A stretch of DNA of 64,000 nucleotides from SR-FBR-E99 sp963732365 (GCA_963732365.1 CAVSZC010000007.1:434001-498000); one strand, 5' to 3'. Numbered from the stretch's first letter, positions 18,372 through 27,971 are shown. The notes: a model not told the origin generated them from the letters alone. Program-made: numbers and translations.

Positions 18372-21005
18372 TTATTCCTTAATAACCACTTCCTTCCCGG
18401 CTAATCTTACCCGGCCGTTCAAAACCTGTGTAACCTGCGAAGTTTGTGAATCGCTGTCAGACGGCTGTCGTCCACCCACAGCTATGGTAAACCACCCCGG
18501 TTCTATTACCCTGATGTCCTTTGCGTTTATTATTGAGAACTGCTCAGCCTTAACGGTAAAACTGACGGTAGCACTTTCTCCGGCCTTCAGGTGTATACGT
18601 TTGAAACCCTCAAGCTGTCTCAAAGGTCTTGGTGTCGATGCCTTCTCATCGGTAAGGTAAAGCTGAACCACCTCGTCACCTGCAACAGGTCCGGTGTTTG
18701 TAACCTTTACACTGATGCTCAGATCACTTCCGGCAACGGTTTTTTCAGGAATGTTAAGGTCTGTATAACTGAACGTTGTATAACTCAGTCCATAGCCGAA
18801 CGGGTAAAGGGGTTTACCGGTGAAGTACCTGTATGTACGGTCACTCATATCATATTCCTCGAATGGCGGCAGTTGTTCTACCCCTCTGTAATATGTAACC
18901 GGCAGGCGGCCGGCAGGATTATAGTCACCGAACAACACGTCAGCGACGGCGCTGCCCCCTTCCACTCCCGGGTATCCTGCCAGCATTACGGCAGCTGCTT
19001 TTTCCTCTGCCTGCAGTGATGCGACGGGCCCTCCGTTCATCAGGATCACCACCACCGGTTTGCCGGTGCTGATCATTGCCGAGAGCAGTTCTTCCTGGTT
19101 CGCCGGCAGGTTAAGGCTGGTACGGTCTCCGCCGCTGAACCCGTCGATCTGTATTCCCATCTCCTCCCCCTCAAGCCTCTGTGACAGCCCGAGAACGGCC
19201 ACAATGACATCAGCCTCAGTGGCTACGACAACGGCATCACTGATAAGGTTCTCGCGGGGCAGCGCCCATAACAGCTTCATGTCTGCATCTCCGCCATGAT
19301 TCCTGTAGATAATTTCTATCCGTTTCTTCTCTCCTGCAATAAGGTCAAGTGCGACCTCCTTATGAAAGGCGAGATGCTCTCCGCGGTAACGGATAAGTGT
19401 ATCGCCCTCCACAATCACCGTATATTCGGATGACCCCCACGCCCCCAGTGCATATCTACCCGTTACCGGAGGAACCAGGAATGTCGTCCATCGTATCCCG
19501 AAATCATTGACAGGCATGAGATGGTGCGGCGAATAATTTTCCCAGTAAAAATCAATTTTGTCATCAATCCTGGTGAACAGCGGCTCCCCGCTCATCTCCC
19601 TGCCTGCATAATATTCACCCACGGCTCCCTGCCGTCCGTCATCCGTCTGAAGGCAGCATGACGGTATCGGTAACAGATTATGTATCCCCTGTGCCAGGTC
19701 GCTTCCTTCGGCAAACAGTACCTCAGTGCAGTCACCTGCCTTATTCCTTATTCCATCGAGGACTGTCACCGGGTCTTTCGGGATGCCGTTGTAATTACCC
19801 ACCAGCGCTTCCCAGTTTGCGGCATTGGGGCCGACAACTGCTATTCTCCTGATCTCCTTGCCCAGGGGAAGCAATCCGTTCTCATTCTTCAGCAGCACTA
19901 TCGATTCGCATGCTGCCCGTCTTGCAAGAGACCTGTTATAGTCAGAGCAATTGGCAGCATATGGTATCTGCGCATACTCCACCAGGGTGTCAGGGTCGAA
20001 CATGCCCAGCCTGAACCGCGCTGTCATTACCCTTTTTGCAGCCCTGTCAATGTCAGCTTCAGTGACCAGACCGCGGGTGTATGCCTCCATCAGATGCCTG
20101 TAGTCGACCCCGCACTCGAGGTCAGTGCCAGCCTTAAGTGCCTGGGATGCAGCCTCAGCCGGATCTTTCGCATAGCCCTGGAAGTTATAGAAGTCTGACA
20201 CGGCCCAGCAGTCGGAGACAATATAACCGTCAAACCCCCAATCGTTTCTGAGAATTCCGTACAGTTCCTCACTGGCACAAGCCGGGTGACCCCGGAACTG
20301 GTTGTAGGCTCCCATGACAGAGTAGACCTTCCCTTCCTTCACCAGCGTCTTGAATGCCGGAAGATAGGTCTCACGGAGATCGCGTTCGCTCACCTGCGCA
20401 TTGAAGCTGTGCCGCAATGGTTCAGGCCCCGAGTGAACGGCATAATGCTTGGCGGTGGCTACCGTCTTCAGATATTTCGGGTCAGAACCCTGCATCCCCT
20501 GGACAAACCGCAGCCCCATGCGGCCTGTTAGATACGGGTCCTCGCCATATGTCTCATGCCCCCTGCCCCACCTGGGGTCTCTGAATATATTTATGTTTGG
20601 CGACCAGAAGGTGAGCCCATGGTATATGCCAATGTCACCTCTTCTTATGAACTCATGATACTTTGCCCTGGCCTCATCGGAGATGGTGTTGGCCACATCG
20701 AGCAACAGCTCCTCATTCCAGCTGTTGGCAATGGTTATAGACTGCGGGAAGACGGTCGCATAACCCGCACGGGCGACACCGTGCAGCGCTTCGTTCCACC
20801 AGTTATATGCAGGGACTCCAAGCCTGGGTATTGCCGGGGCAGTGTACAGGAGCTGTGCCGCTCTCTCGTCCAGGGTCATGCGACTTACCAGGTCCCCGAC
20901 ACGTCTCTCTAACGTCAGGTCAGTATTCAGATAGTCGGGTTTCTGGGCTGATAGTCCCTGTATCAGCACGAAGCAGAGCAACGAAATTCTGAGAAGCATT
21001 TTCAT
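18372..21005 (-). CDS. Glycoside hydrolase family 3 with PA14 insert
   Basis: 877 residues: signal peptide (ending LSA-Q), GH3 N-terminal barrel with the nucleophile Asp265 in IVSDCWAV, GH3 C-terminal domain (from about 385) split by a PA14 domain (about 460-600), and a fibronectin-III-like end. KHYAVHSGPE is the conserved KH motif. Such PA14-containing GH3 enzymes include beta-glucosidases and beta-xylosidases; the exact linkage cannot be read. It lies upstream of the CDF gene and downstream of galM on the same strand. Confidence 0.92.
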   Translation of the reverse strand: MKMLLRISLLCFVLIQGLSAQKPDYLNTDLTLERRVGDLVSRMTLDERAAQLLYTAPAIPRLGVPAYNWWNEALHGVARAGYATVFPQSITIANSWNEELLLDVANTISDEARAKYHEFIRRGDIGIYHGLTFWSPNINIFRDPRWGRGHETYGEDPYLTGRMGLRFVQGMQGSDPKYLKTVATAKHYAVHSGPEPLRHSFNAQVSERDLRETYLPAFKTLVKEGKVYSVMGAYNQFRGHPACASEELYGILRNDWGFDGYIVSDCWAVSDFYNFQGYAKDPAEAASQALKAGTDLECGVDYRHLMEAYTRGLVTEADIDRAAKRVMTARFRLGMFDPDTLVEYAQIPYAANCSDYNRSLARRAACESIVLLKNENGLLPLGKEIRRIAVVGPNAANWEALVGNYNGIPKDPVTVLDGIRNKAGDCTEVLFAEGSDLAQGIHNLLPIPSCCLQTDDGRQGAVGEYYAGREMSGEPLFTRIDDKIDFYWENYSPHHLMPVNDFGIRWTTFLVPPVTGRYALGAWGSSEYTVIVEGDTLIRYRGEHLAFHKEVALDLIAGEKKRIEIIYRNHGGDADMKLLWALPRENLISDAVVVATEADVIVAVLGLSQRLEGEEMGIQIDGFSGGDRTSLNLPANQEELLSAMISTGKPVVVILMNGGPVASLQAEEKAAAVMLAGYPGVEGGSAVADVLFGDYNPAGRLPVTYYRGVEQLPPFEEYDMSDRTYRYFTGKPLYPFGYGLSYTTFSYTDLNIPEKTVAGSDLSISVKVTNTGPVAGDEVVQLYLTDEKASTPRPLRQLEGFKRIHLKAGESATVSFTVKAEQFSIINAKDIRVIEPGWFTIAVGGRQPSDSDSQTSQVTQVLNGRVRLAGKEVVIKE

Positions 21006-21023
21006 CTGGCAAAGGATTAAGTA

Positions 21024-21046
21024 GCGACGCGCAAATTGCGCGTCGC
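21024..21046. repeat. GACGCGCAA palindrome
   Basis: GCGACGCGCAA (21024-21034) and TTGCGCGTCGC (21036-21046) form a perfect 11-bp stem with a single-base centre. The core matches the terminator hairpin at 444-466. On the minus strand it lies just after the galM stop and has no T-run, so it is a weak terminator or a dispersed hairpin. Confidence 0.65.
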
Positions 21047-21059
21047 CACAGGGTATTAT

Positions 21060-22190
21060 TTATCTTGTACTGAACCTGTAGATCGTGCTCGACAGGAACG
21101 GCTCCTCCGGTGTCAGGATGACAGACGGAAAAGCAGGCTGGTTGGGACTGTCAGGAAAATGCTGTGTCTCGAGACAGAAGCCTGAACGATAATTGTAAAC
21201 CTTTCCTCCTATGCCTGTCTGTGTCCCGTCAAGGAAATTGCCGGTATAGAGCTGTACACCAGGCTGGTCGGTAATTACTTCGAGCAACCTGCCGGTTGAG
21301 GGATCATAGACCTCGGCATCAACCGGCTCCACATTGTCAAGTACAAAGTTGTGGTCATAGCCGCCGCCAAGGACAAGCTGATCGTAATCCATTGATATTC
21401 TCTCGCCTATAAGATGAGGCGTACGGAAATCAAACGGAGTACCCTCCACGGGCCTGATCTCACCGGTAGGGATGAGAGTCGAATCAACCGGCGTAAAGGC
21501 AGAAGCCCTTATTAATGCCTCGTGATCAAGAATATCACCGTTTCCTGCACCGTGCAGGTTGAAATAGGCATGGTTGGTGATATTGAGCACCGTATTCCTG
21601 TCGGTGGTGACCTTGTAATCCATTATTATCTCGTTTTCGTCAGTCCAGGTATATACTACCTCAGCTACCAAATTCCCCGGGAAGCCCTCCTCCATATCGG
21701 GTTTGTTGTATGTAAACCTTATGGCGGGATAGTCGGTACCCTTAAGCACTTCCGCATCCCATGCCCGGCTGTGCCAGCCTGTGGGTCCTCCGTGCAGTGA
21801 ATTGGGCCCGTTGTTAAGTGACAGGGAGTATTCAACTCCGTCAACGGTGAACTTCCCTTTTGCAACACGGTTGGCATATTGTCCCACAACCTTCCCGAAA
21901 TAGAGATCTCCGCTGGCATAGCCCTCGAAGGTATCATATCCGAAGGTGACGTTTTCCCTGACGCCATTGCGATCAGGAACAGTTATTGAAACGATCGTAG
22001 CCCCGTAGTTTGTAAGCTTTATAACATCTCCCTTCTTGTTGGTCAATGTGTAAAGGAAGACCTCCTTCCCTTCAAATGAGCCGAAGTTTTCAGTTGTTAC
22101 CATCTCTTTTGCTTTATTGTTGCCGCACGAGCCCATTACAAACATGGCCACTGCAAGTGCAGATATTAATAACAGTTTTTCTCTTTTCAT
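21060..22190 (-). CDS. galM: Aldose 1-epimerase (galactose mutarotase), lipoprotein
   Basis: 376 residues with a lipobox signal (LAVAMFVMGSC). It carries the GalM fold landmarks: NRVAKGKF, NSLHGG, the catalytic His in NHAYFNLHG and the catalytic Glu in GFCLETQHFPDSPNQP. It interconverts alpha and beta anomers of galactose, glucose or arabinose. Exported mutarotases are common in polysaccharide loci of Bacteroidota. It sits beside GH3 and the broken GH51 gene, consistent with sugar release outside the cytoplasm. Confidence 0.93.
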   Translation of the reverse strand: MKREKLLLISALAVAMFVMGSCGNNKAKEMVTTENFGSFEGKEVFLYTLTNKKGDVIKLTNYGATIVSITVPDRNGVRENVTFGYDTFEGYASGDLYFGKVVGQYANRVAKGKFTVDGVEYSLSLNNGPNSLHGGPTGWHSRAWDAEVLKGTDYPAIRFTYNKPDMEEGFPGNLVAEVVYTWTDENEIIMDYKVTTDRNTVLNITNHAYFNLHGAGNGDILDHEALIRASAFTPVDSTLIPTGEIRPVEGTPFDFRTPHLIGERISMDYDQLVLGGGYDHNFVLDNVEPVDAEVYDPSTGRLLEVITDQPGVQLYTGNFLDGTQTGIGGKVYNYRSGFCLETQHFPDSPNQPAFPSVILTPEEPFLSSTIYRFSTR

Positions 22191-22261
22191 TTTTCCTGTT
22201 CAAAAAAGTGTCTCCAAATATACAATTTCTGTCTTGCGTTCAGTGACCAGGCCTTCCGGTT

Positions 22262-22717
22262 TTATTCAACAGCAAGTATAATTATTGAGGCAGGCGGTAC
22301 CGTGACGCTCACCATGTTCTGTTTGATCTTTTCTTCATTGAAGGCCTTCGGCTTTACCTTCTCAGGCTTTTCGAAGGTATTGTGAGCCGTCAGTACCGGA
22401 GAGGACAGAATCCTTCCCGATACATCCTTTTACTCGCCTCCGCGAAGATCAATAAGAATTTCCACCGCCCTGGAGGGATCAATATTTATGATGGACATGT
22501 TCACCTTTCCATCCTTATCCCGTGAATTAGAGGCGCTGACAGCCGGAAGTTCCTTGCCCTCCATGACATAATTGCCGCAGTTCAGGTGCAGCGGAAGCAT
22601 TGTGGCATCATGATGCACCTTGAACATCTCAAAGACATGAAAGGTAGGAGTCAGAATCATTTTCTCCCCATCAGTGAGAATAAGAGACTGGAGTACGTTC
22701 ACAGTCTGTGCGATGTT
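22262..22717 (-). pseudogene. GH51 alpha-L-arabinofuranosidase, C-terminal remnant
   Basis: The minus strand reads NIAQTVNVLQSLILTDGEK, then LTPTFHVFEMFKVHHDAT, then LRGGE-stop-KDVSGRIL, then AHNTFEKPEKVKPKAF and a normal end VTVPPASIIILAVE. This is the C-terminal third of a GH51 arabinofuranosidase. It has an in-frame TAA at 22430-22432 and no start. The sequence upstream of NIAQ no longer matches the family. The N-terminal part of the same gene lies at about 25405-25949; the DNA between is an insertion. Confidence 0.85.
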
Positions 22718-22783
22718 TAAAAAATTAAACCTCTGAAATACTATTACGAACCAATCTTCTGTAGTTAATCCGGGCTTAACCTG

Positions 22784-24022
22784 TTATTGCTTAACGAATG
22801 TCGCTCTGGCAAGAGGCTTACCGGTTTTTGCAGAAATAACAATTATGTAAATCCCGGGAGTCATTCCTGAAACGTCAATAGAATAATTATCGGCTTCATC
22901 GAAGGAAAATCCTTTTTCAGTCTCAATCCGGCCAGTTTGATTTACAATTCTAATTATCATATCGCCCTGATTTTCCAGTGGGATGAATTTCATGCTAATC
23001 ATTTCAGAAACAGGATTAGGAAATACAATTATTTCCGGAGTTATTTGTATAAGATCCTTTATTCCGGTTGAACTGACATGATAGGTTATTGTATCCTTCA
23101 TATACTGACCTCTCTCTCCAACCTCATTAACCCCTCTTATATAAACAAAATACTTTTTCAGATTGACTAGAGATCCTGCCGGGATTGAAAAAGTCACGGA
23201 GTCAAGGGTTACATTTGGTGATGGTGTAAAACTATCGGCAGTGAACAGAGAACCAGTCACTCCGCTTTCATCCTCAAAATAGTATTCCAGTGCGGTAATA
23301 TCCAGAGGTTCATTATTGATGTTGAAGAAAGTACCTCCCGAAATGTGTGACCAGATACCGCTTGCCGATCTTGCCATTGCCTGAAAATAATGAATTCCCT
23401 TCGGCAAAGCGCCCAGGTCAAGGTCCGTTGTCACAGTTATATTTACCGAGGGTGACGGGAATGCTCTGTAGGTCCAGGCTTCGGTTCCTCTGTCAAAACA
23501 GTATCTGAATCCTGTGATCGTCTCATGGGGATCGAGGTTAAGAAAAGTCTTGGGTGTCAGCGGAGACCACTCCCCGTCAGCGTCCCTTGCCTGGCAAAAT
23601 AATTGATGGAAACCCGGTGAGAGACCGGAAAGTGGAATGTCAATATCAAAGGTGACATTTATTGCAGGAGATGGAAATGCCTGGTAAGTCCAGGTGTTTA
23701 CATCGGTTTGCGCATCAAAACCATAACGGAATCCGGTAAACACTTCACCGGGATTGAGCCTGATAAAGGTTTTAGGTGTAAGAGGGGACCATCCTTTCAC
23801 GGCGTCTTTTACCCGGAAAAAGACCTGGTGAACTCCCATGGATAAACCGGTGACTGGTAGATCTGCAGCTATATCAACATTGCCGGTATTGGACGGTACT
23901 GTTAATGATACACCCTGTCCATACGCTACAGTGGCGTCATCAAAGAAATATTCCGCTTTTATTACCTGGGGCACAGCTTTCAGCGTCAGCCCAAGGAACA
24001 AAAGAGTAAGTAACGCTCGCAT
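22784..24022 (-). CDS. Secreted repeat protein with T9SS type A sorting domain
   Basis: 412 residues with a signal peptide (MRALLTLLFLGLTLKAV). Three to four related beta-rich units of about 75 residues follow, marked by WSPLTPKTF.xLxP and TGFRYxFD. The last 85 residues form a T9SS type A sorting domain (VFPNPVSEMISMKF, then SGMTPGIYIIVIS, then KPLARATFVKQ), which targets proteins for secretion through the type IX system to the cell surface. Its start is two bases after the stop of the beta-helix gene, so the two are translationally linked. The function is unknown. The gene lies in the DNA that splits GH51. Confidence 0.8.
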   Translation of the reverse strand: MRALLTLLFLGLTLKAVPQVIKAEYFFDDATVAYGQGVSLTVPSNTGNVDIAADLPVTGLSMGVHQVFFRVKDAVKGWSPLTPKTFIRLNPGEVFTGFRYGFDAQTDVNTWTYQAFPSPAINVTFDIDIPLSGLSPGFHQLFCQARDADGEWSPLTPKTFLNLDPHETITGFRYCFDRGTEAWTYRAFPSPSVNITVTTDLDLGALPKGIHYFQAMARSASGIWSHISGGTFFNINNEPLDITALEYYFEDESGVTGSLFTADSFTPSPNVTLDSVTFSIPAGSLVNLKKYFVYIRGVNEVGERGQYMKDTITYHVSSTGIKDLIQITPEIIVFPNPVSEMISMKFIPLENQGDMIIRIVNQTGRIETEKGFSFDEADNYSIDVSGMTPGIYIIVISAKTGKPLARATFVKQ

Positions 24023-24024
24023 GG

Positions 24025-25026
24025 CTAATAGCTTTTTACTTTGATGGTTACCGGCAGCTTGTTTCCGGCTACGGAGTGACTGCTTACGTTCAACTGATAA
24101 ATAACAGGGCCGGTAGGCACACCTGAAAGAATATATGGTCCAAGGCCTCCAAATGCTCCGCAGTCGATCCCGCCTTCACCGGCATCTATTGCAGGACTGC
24201 CTGCCTTCAGCTGCCATTTTCCATCGGTACTTCCGGTTCCAATGAACAATGAGCCTGAAGCTACATTTGCCTTGTTGTTATTTGCTGTTCCGAAATGGTC
24301 GGATATTGAAATATTGTAGCTGATGAAACTATTAAGATCGGGTAATTTAACATTTGTCTTCTCGGTTGTGAACAGGATATTGTTCTTCATAACAAAACCA
24401 TTTGGGATTGTTATATTGTTGGAATTAAAAACATTGTTAATGAATTCCCCTGTGCTGCCGGTTCCCGTAATTGAGATTGTGCCATTGAAAATGCAATTCC
24501 ATATGATAAGATTGGTTAACATCTGGCTTCCAGACCCAATATTTGTGTAACTGCTCAAAAAATAACACTCTGAAAATGTTATATTTTCAGTATTAGATCC
24601 CCAACTTGTGTTAGAAATATGACATCTTCTGAAAGTGATATCGCCACTCCCGGTAAAAAAGTAAATTGGTGAACTAAGAGTAACACCAATAAGTGCAGAA
24701 CCTTTCGATCCTTCATAAAAACTAATCGAACTTATAACGGCAGGTAACTTGTTAGCGGAAATTCCTGGGTTTTCGCTCAGAAAAAAGCCTGGCCCCTTAA
24801 TAATCAGCTTTTTTTTAAATTGAAAAGTTGAAGTATAGATATCCGGTGATCCTTCCAGCATAATTGTATCACCGTCTGAAGCTGCATCATAAGCGCCCTG
24901 GATAGTAGAGTATACCTTAGTGGCAGCGTTATCCAACAGCCGGTTATTTACCCGGTATGTCGTTGCCATAAGCGGAATAGTTAAAAGTCCGCAAAAGAAA
25001 ACAACAAGGAGGAGATGTTTTTTCAT
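24025..25026 (-). CDS. Secreted parallel beta-helix-like protein
   Basis: 333 residues with a signal peptide (MKKHLLLVVFFCGLLTIPLMA). The opening TTYRVNNRLLDNAATKVYST and QGAYDAASDGDTIMLEGSP is typical of right-handed parallel beta-helix proteins. A run of short beta-strand units rich in N, S, T and I follows (ITFRRCHISN, ITFSECYFLS, LIIWNCIFNG). There is no recognisable catalytic motif. It has its own promoter-like motif at 25068-25099 and is coupled to the T9SS gene. It has no sorting domain itself; it may act with the next gene product. Confidence 0.7.
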   Translation of the reverse strand: MKKHLLLVVFFCGLLTIPLMATTYRVNNRLLDNAATKVYSTIQGAYDAASDGDTIMLEGSPDIYTSTFQFKKKLIIKGPGFFLSENPGISANKLPAVISSISFYEGSKGSALIGVTLSSPIYFFTGSGDITFRRCHISNTSWGSNTENITFSECYFLSSYTNIGSGSQMLTNLIIWNCIFNGTISITGTGSTGEFINNVFNSNNITIPNGFVMKNNILFTTEKTNVKLPDLNSFISYNISISDHFGTANNNKANVASGSLFIGTGSTDGKWQLKAGSPAIDAGEGGIDCGAFGGLGPYILSGVPTGPVIYQLNVSSHSVAGNKLPVTIKVKSY

Positions 25027-25067
25027 GTTCTGGATTTTTAAATTCTCAAAATGTTTATAGTTAATAC

Positions 25068-25099
25068 CAAAGTTACATCACCAAAAAGCCAAAGTCAAA
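25068..25099 (-). promoter_or_regulatory. Bacteroidota promoter for the inserted two-gene operon
   Basis: On the minus strand TTTG (25096-25099) is followed after 20 nt by TAACTTTG (25068-25075), an almost ideal -33/-7 pair. It lies about 40 nt before the beta-helix ATG. Confidence 0.6.
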
Positions 25100-25168
25100 T
25101 TTATTGGCCTGGCAGAAAAGAATATTTTAACTTAAATAATTCAAATCCTTTGTGAATCCTTCGTGATT

Positions 25169-25380
25169 TCAGTTGAATAACATCATTTCATATATCCCCG
25201 GAACATCAGAAAATGAGGTTATCTGAAGTCTTATATGCTGAGACTCGACCGGATCGACTATAATTTCAGGTTTTGCGCCTATGTTAGTGCCTTTATGGAA
25301 AGTTTTCCGAAGTGGACCTTCCTTAAATTGAAGTTCAAACGATCTAATATTTGATCCGCTTTCAAACAAAAGAATCTTTG
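25169..25380 (-). pseudogene. Remnant of a glycosidase C-terminal F5/8-type-C-like domain
   Basis: The minus strand reads ISKILLFESGSNIRSFELQF, EGPLRKTFHKGTNIGAKP, VDPVESQHIRLQITSF and ends SDVPGIYEMMLFN-stop. This looks like the last 65-70 residues of a discoidin-like domain, as at the end of alpha-L-fucosidases. No catalytic part is present: upstream the sequence switches to GH51. It is therefore the 3' end of another gene carried in with the inserted DNA. Family identity is moderate. Confidence 0.55.
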
Positions 25381-25404
25381 ATATCTTTTCAGACCTGCCA
25401 AGAT

Positions 25405-25949
25405 GTCACATCTGTCGTTGAAATAATTCAGTGAGAGGGCTGCCACCATGGCATCGCGCATGGTGTTCTGCTGGTAGAGGAACCCCGGATTCGTCCCCGG
25501 CTCCACATCCCACCATGTTCCCCACTCGTCAACCACAAGTGCAACGCGCTTTGCAGGATCATATTTATCCATTACGGCAATATGCCTGTCGATAGCCTTC
25601 TCAACACTGAGACAGAGCTCCAGGGTTTCGAAGTACTCCTTCTCTCCGAATTTTGTGGCAGATCCCTTGTTGTTCCAGTTCGTAGTATAGTAATGAAGCG
25701 ACAGGCCTCACATCATATTGTGAGGGATGTTAGGGATGGAGGCGTTCTCTCCCACCCAGTAACCTCCGTAGATGCACCGCCCCAGGTACTCTGAGAAATG
25801 ACCGTAGATGTGCCGGCTGATCGTCTCCGTGCCAAGATCCGTACTGATAATCATATTTGCCTTAACCGTCTCTCCTGTTGTGCATTAACCGAAGCGATCA
25901 TGGCACAGAGAAAAAGGAGGCTTGTCAATAATGTTCCGTAATTCTTCAT
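25405..25949 (-). pseudogene. GH51 alpha-L-arabinofuranosidase, N-terminal remnant
   Basis: From the ATG at 25949 comes a signal peptide (MKNYGTLLTSLLFLCAMI) ending VNAQQ. A one-base frameshift follows, then ISRHIYGHFSEYLGRCIYGG and NASIPNIPHNMM. A TGA stop comes next, directly joined to GLSLHYYTTNWNNKGSAT, then MDKYDPAKRVALVVDEWGTW and LNYFNDRCD. Compared with intact GH51 enzymes about 190-200 residues of the barrel are deleted at the TGA. The nucleophile Glu (DEWGTWW) survives. The match stops at 25405, where the inserted DNA begins. Confidence 0.85.
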
Positions 25950-25994
25950 AGCCCTTAGTTTTTATGTTTTATCCTTTTTCGATGACATTTTAAC

Positions 25995-27971
25995 TTAATG
26001 CTGTGCCGTATGCGGAAGCCAGACCCTCATCTCTCCCTTTCCCCTGTTGTTCCAGAGGTGGTATGGGATGAGCGTAAGCCCTACAGATTCGCCTGCCGCG
26101 ACACTGCCGTCACCATTTGTCACCTTTAGGTAACCAGTGGTTTTTATAATTTCGGTGCCGTTCAGAATATCTGCCTCAAACCCTGAGGTAAATGCAGGCC
26201 TTTCGTCAATCATGAGGTCGAGGACCTTCACATCGGGATTATCGGGCCATTCAGCACAGAACATGAGGGGCCCCCTCTGAACAGCATATTTACCTGCATC
26301 TTCCTTGACTTTTTCATCTGCAATTACAGTCCTGACAGGCATGGGCAGGTAGAGTTCAACCCTGTCTCCCTTCTTCCATTTACGGCTCAGGCTGATATAG
26401 CCATCGATTACTTCCGTCTTTATACTTTTGCCGTTTACCGTCAGGCTGTACTCTTCACTGGCAGAATCCGAAAAGGTGTATAGTCCGCCTGGGATAGCCT
26501 CGTTCCGTGCCCATCCCGGTATGCGAAGTCGGAGACTGAACCGGTTCTCATCAGCCGGATCAACTGTAATACTGACTTTGCCTTCCCAGGGGTAATCAGT
26601 CTCCTGAGTTATCCTGACCTCATTGCTTCCGACCCTTACATCAGCTTCATTTGAAGCATAAAGGTTTACATATAGATCTTTGTCAGTCACCGAGTATATA
26701 TAGCCGGGGATTGCGGGGATGAACCTTGCGACGTTGGAGGGGCAGCATGCACAGCCGAACCATGCGGAGCGCTGATGACGGCCGTCTGACTCGAGCGGAT
26801 TGGGATAGAAGAACCTGTCTCCCGCAAGGTTTACACCTGACAGAGCACCGTTATACAGCGTCTTTTCAAGTATATCAAAGTATTTGCCTTCACCGTGCAT
26901 TGAGAACATCCTGTGGTTGAAAAAGATGTTGCCTATCGAGGCACAGGTCTCACAGTAGGCAGTCATGTTAGGCAGGTGGTAGGGCTCGGCAAATCCTTCA
27001 TTACCGCCAGATGCTCCGATGCCACCGGTAATGTACATCTTCCTGTAAACAAGGTCTTCCCATATCTTTGTAATAGCGTTTACATATGCCTCGTCATCAA
27101 GGATTGCAGCGACGTCAGCCATGCCTGAATACATATATGTTGCACGCACAGAGTGGCCTACTGCCTCAGTCTGCTCAACCACCCTTTTATGACTCTGTGA
27201 ATACTCTTCACCGTCGTCACGTGTTCCTCTGGCATCAAGAAAGAATTTTGCCAGGTCAAGGTAACGTCTCTCCCCGGTGACCCGGTAGAGCTTCACGAGC
27301 CCTATCTCTATCACCTGGTGACCGGGATAGCTGACAAAGGCATCCCAGCCGAAATCCCTGTCAACAAGATCAGCCGACTTAATTGCAATATCAAGGAGGG
27401 TTCTCTTGCCTGTCGCCATGTAATGAGCAACAGCTGCCTCATATGTATGACCAAGGTTGTAGAGTTCATGGCTCAGAATATTCGTCTTCTCCCACCTGCC
27501 TCCCTCAGCCCATTCATGAAGCTTGCCGTACCCCATCTCCGCGATGGTGCGGTTGGTATAGAGGTACCCGTCATCCTCCTGGGCGAGACCTATCTTGTAT
27601 ATCAGTGTGTCAAGATATGCCTCAAGCACCGGATCAGGATAGGTCTGGAGGGAATAGCTCGCCCCCTCGATGATCTTGACAACGTCAGAGTCATCAAACG
27701 GATAGAGTGTCTGAAACGCACCTGTGTCAAGCTCTCCGGCAATCTCAAAATTCCTGATGCGGCCGGTCGATTCGCAGTAACCGAACGCGATGGGTATGGT
27801 CACCTCATGGTTCTTCTGAATGCGCGGAGCCCAGAAATTGTCTGTCATCTTCACCGAGGTGAAGGGGACAGGCATGATCGGGTAGTTCTCATCATTGTTG
27901 CTGCCACCACATGATGCAAGGACAGACATGATCACCGCCATCACAAACCATATTCCTTTCATTTTTTTCAT
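25995..27971 (-). CDS. GH127 beta-L-arabinofuranosidase, lipoprotein
   Basis: 658 residues with a lipobox (MSVLAS-C21). The (alpha/alpha)6 barrel carries the GH127 zinc/nucleophile set: Glu341 and Cys343 (AYCETCAS) and the Cys pair 409-410 (FGCACCPSNVARF), where one Cys is the nucleophile in characterised members. It removes terminal beta-L-arabinofuranose from arabinan or extensin-type glycans. It lies 10 bp after a second GH127 gene in the arabinose operon. The reading frame is intact, unlike its neighbour. Confidence 0.92.
   Translation of the reverse strand: MKKMKGIWFVMAVIMSVLASCGGSNNDENYPIMPVPFTSVKMTDNFWAPRIQKNHEVTIPIAFGYCESTGRIRNFEIAGELDTGAFQTLYPFDDSDVVKIIEGASYSLQTYPDPVLEAYLDTLIYKIGLAQEDDGYLYTNRTIAEMGYGKLHEWAEGGRWEKTNILSHELYNLGHTYEAAVAHYMATGKRTLLDIAIKSADLVDRDFGWDAFVSYPGHQVIEIGLVKLYRVTGERRYLDLAKFFLDARGTRDDGEEYSQSHKRVVEQTEAVGHSVRATYMYSGMADVAAILDDEAYVNAITKIWEDLVYRKMYITGGIGASGGNEGFAEPYHLPNMTAYCETCASIGNIFFNHRMFSMHGEGKYFDILEKTLYNGALSGVNLAGDRFFYPNPLESDGRHQRSAWFGCACCPSNVARFIPAIPGYIYSVTDKDLYVNLYASNEADVRVGSNEVRITQETDYPWEGKVSITVDPADENRFSLRLRIPGWARNEAIPGGLYTFSDSASEEYSLTVNGKSIKTEVIDGYISLSRKWKKGDRVELYLPMPVRTVIADEKVKEDAGKYAVQRGPLMFCAEWPDNPDVKVLDLMIDERPAFTSGFEADILNGTEIIKTTGYLKVTNGDGSVAAGESVGLTLIPYHLWNNRGKGEMRVWLPHTAQH

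Noticed and set aside
22718..25404. Insertion sequence or transposon as the inserted block
   Set aside because: No transposase and no clear terminal inverted repeats at the junctions.
25690..25720. In-frame TGA in GH51 as recoded selenocysteine
   Set aside because: The gene also has a frameshift, a large deletion at the same point and a TAA downstream; no SECIS-like need is evident.
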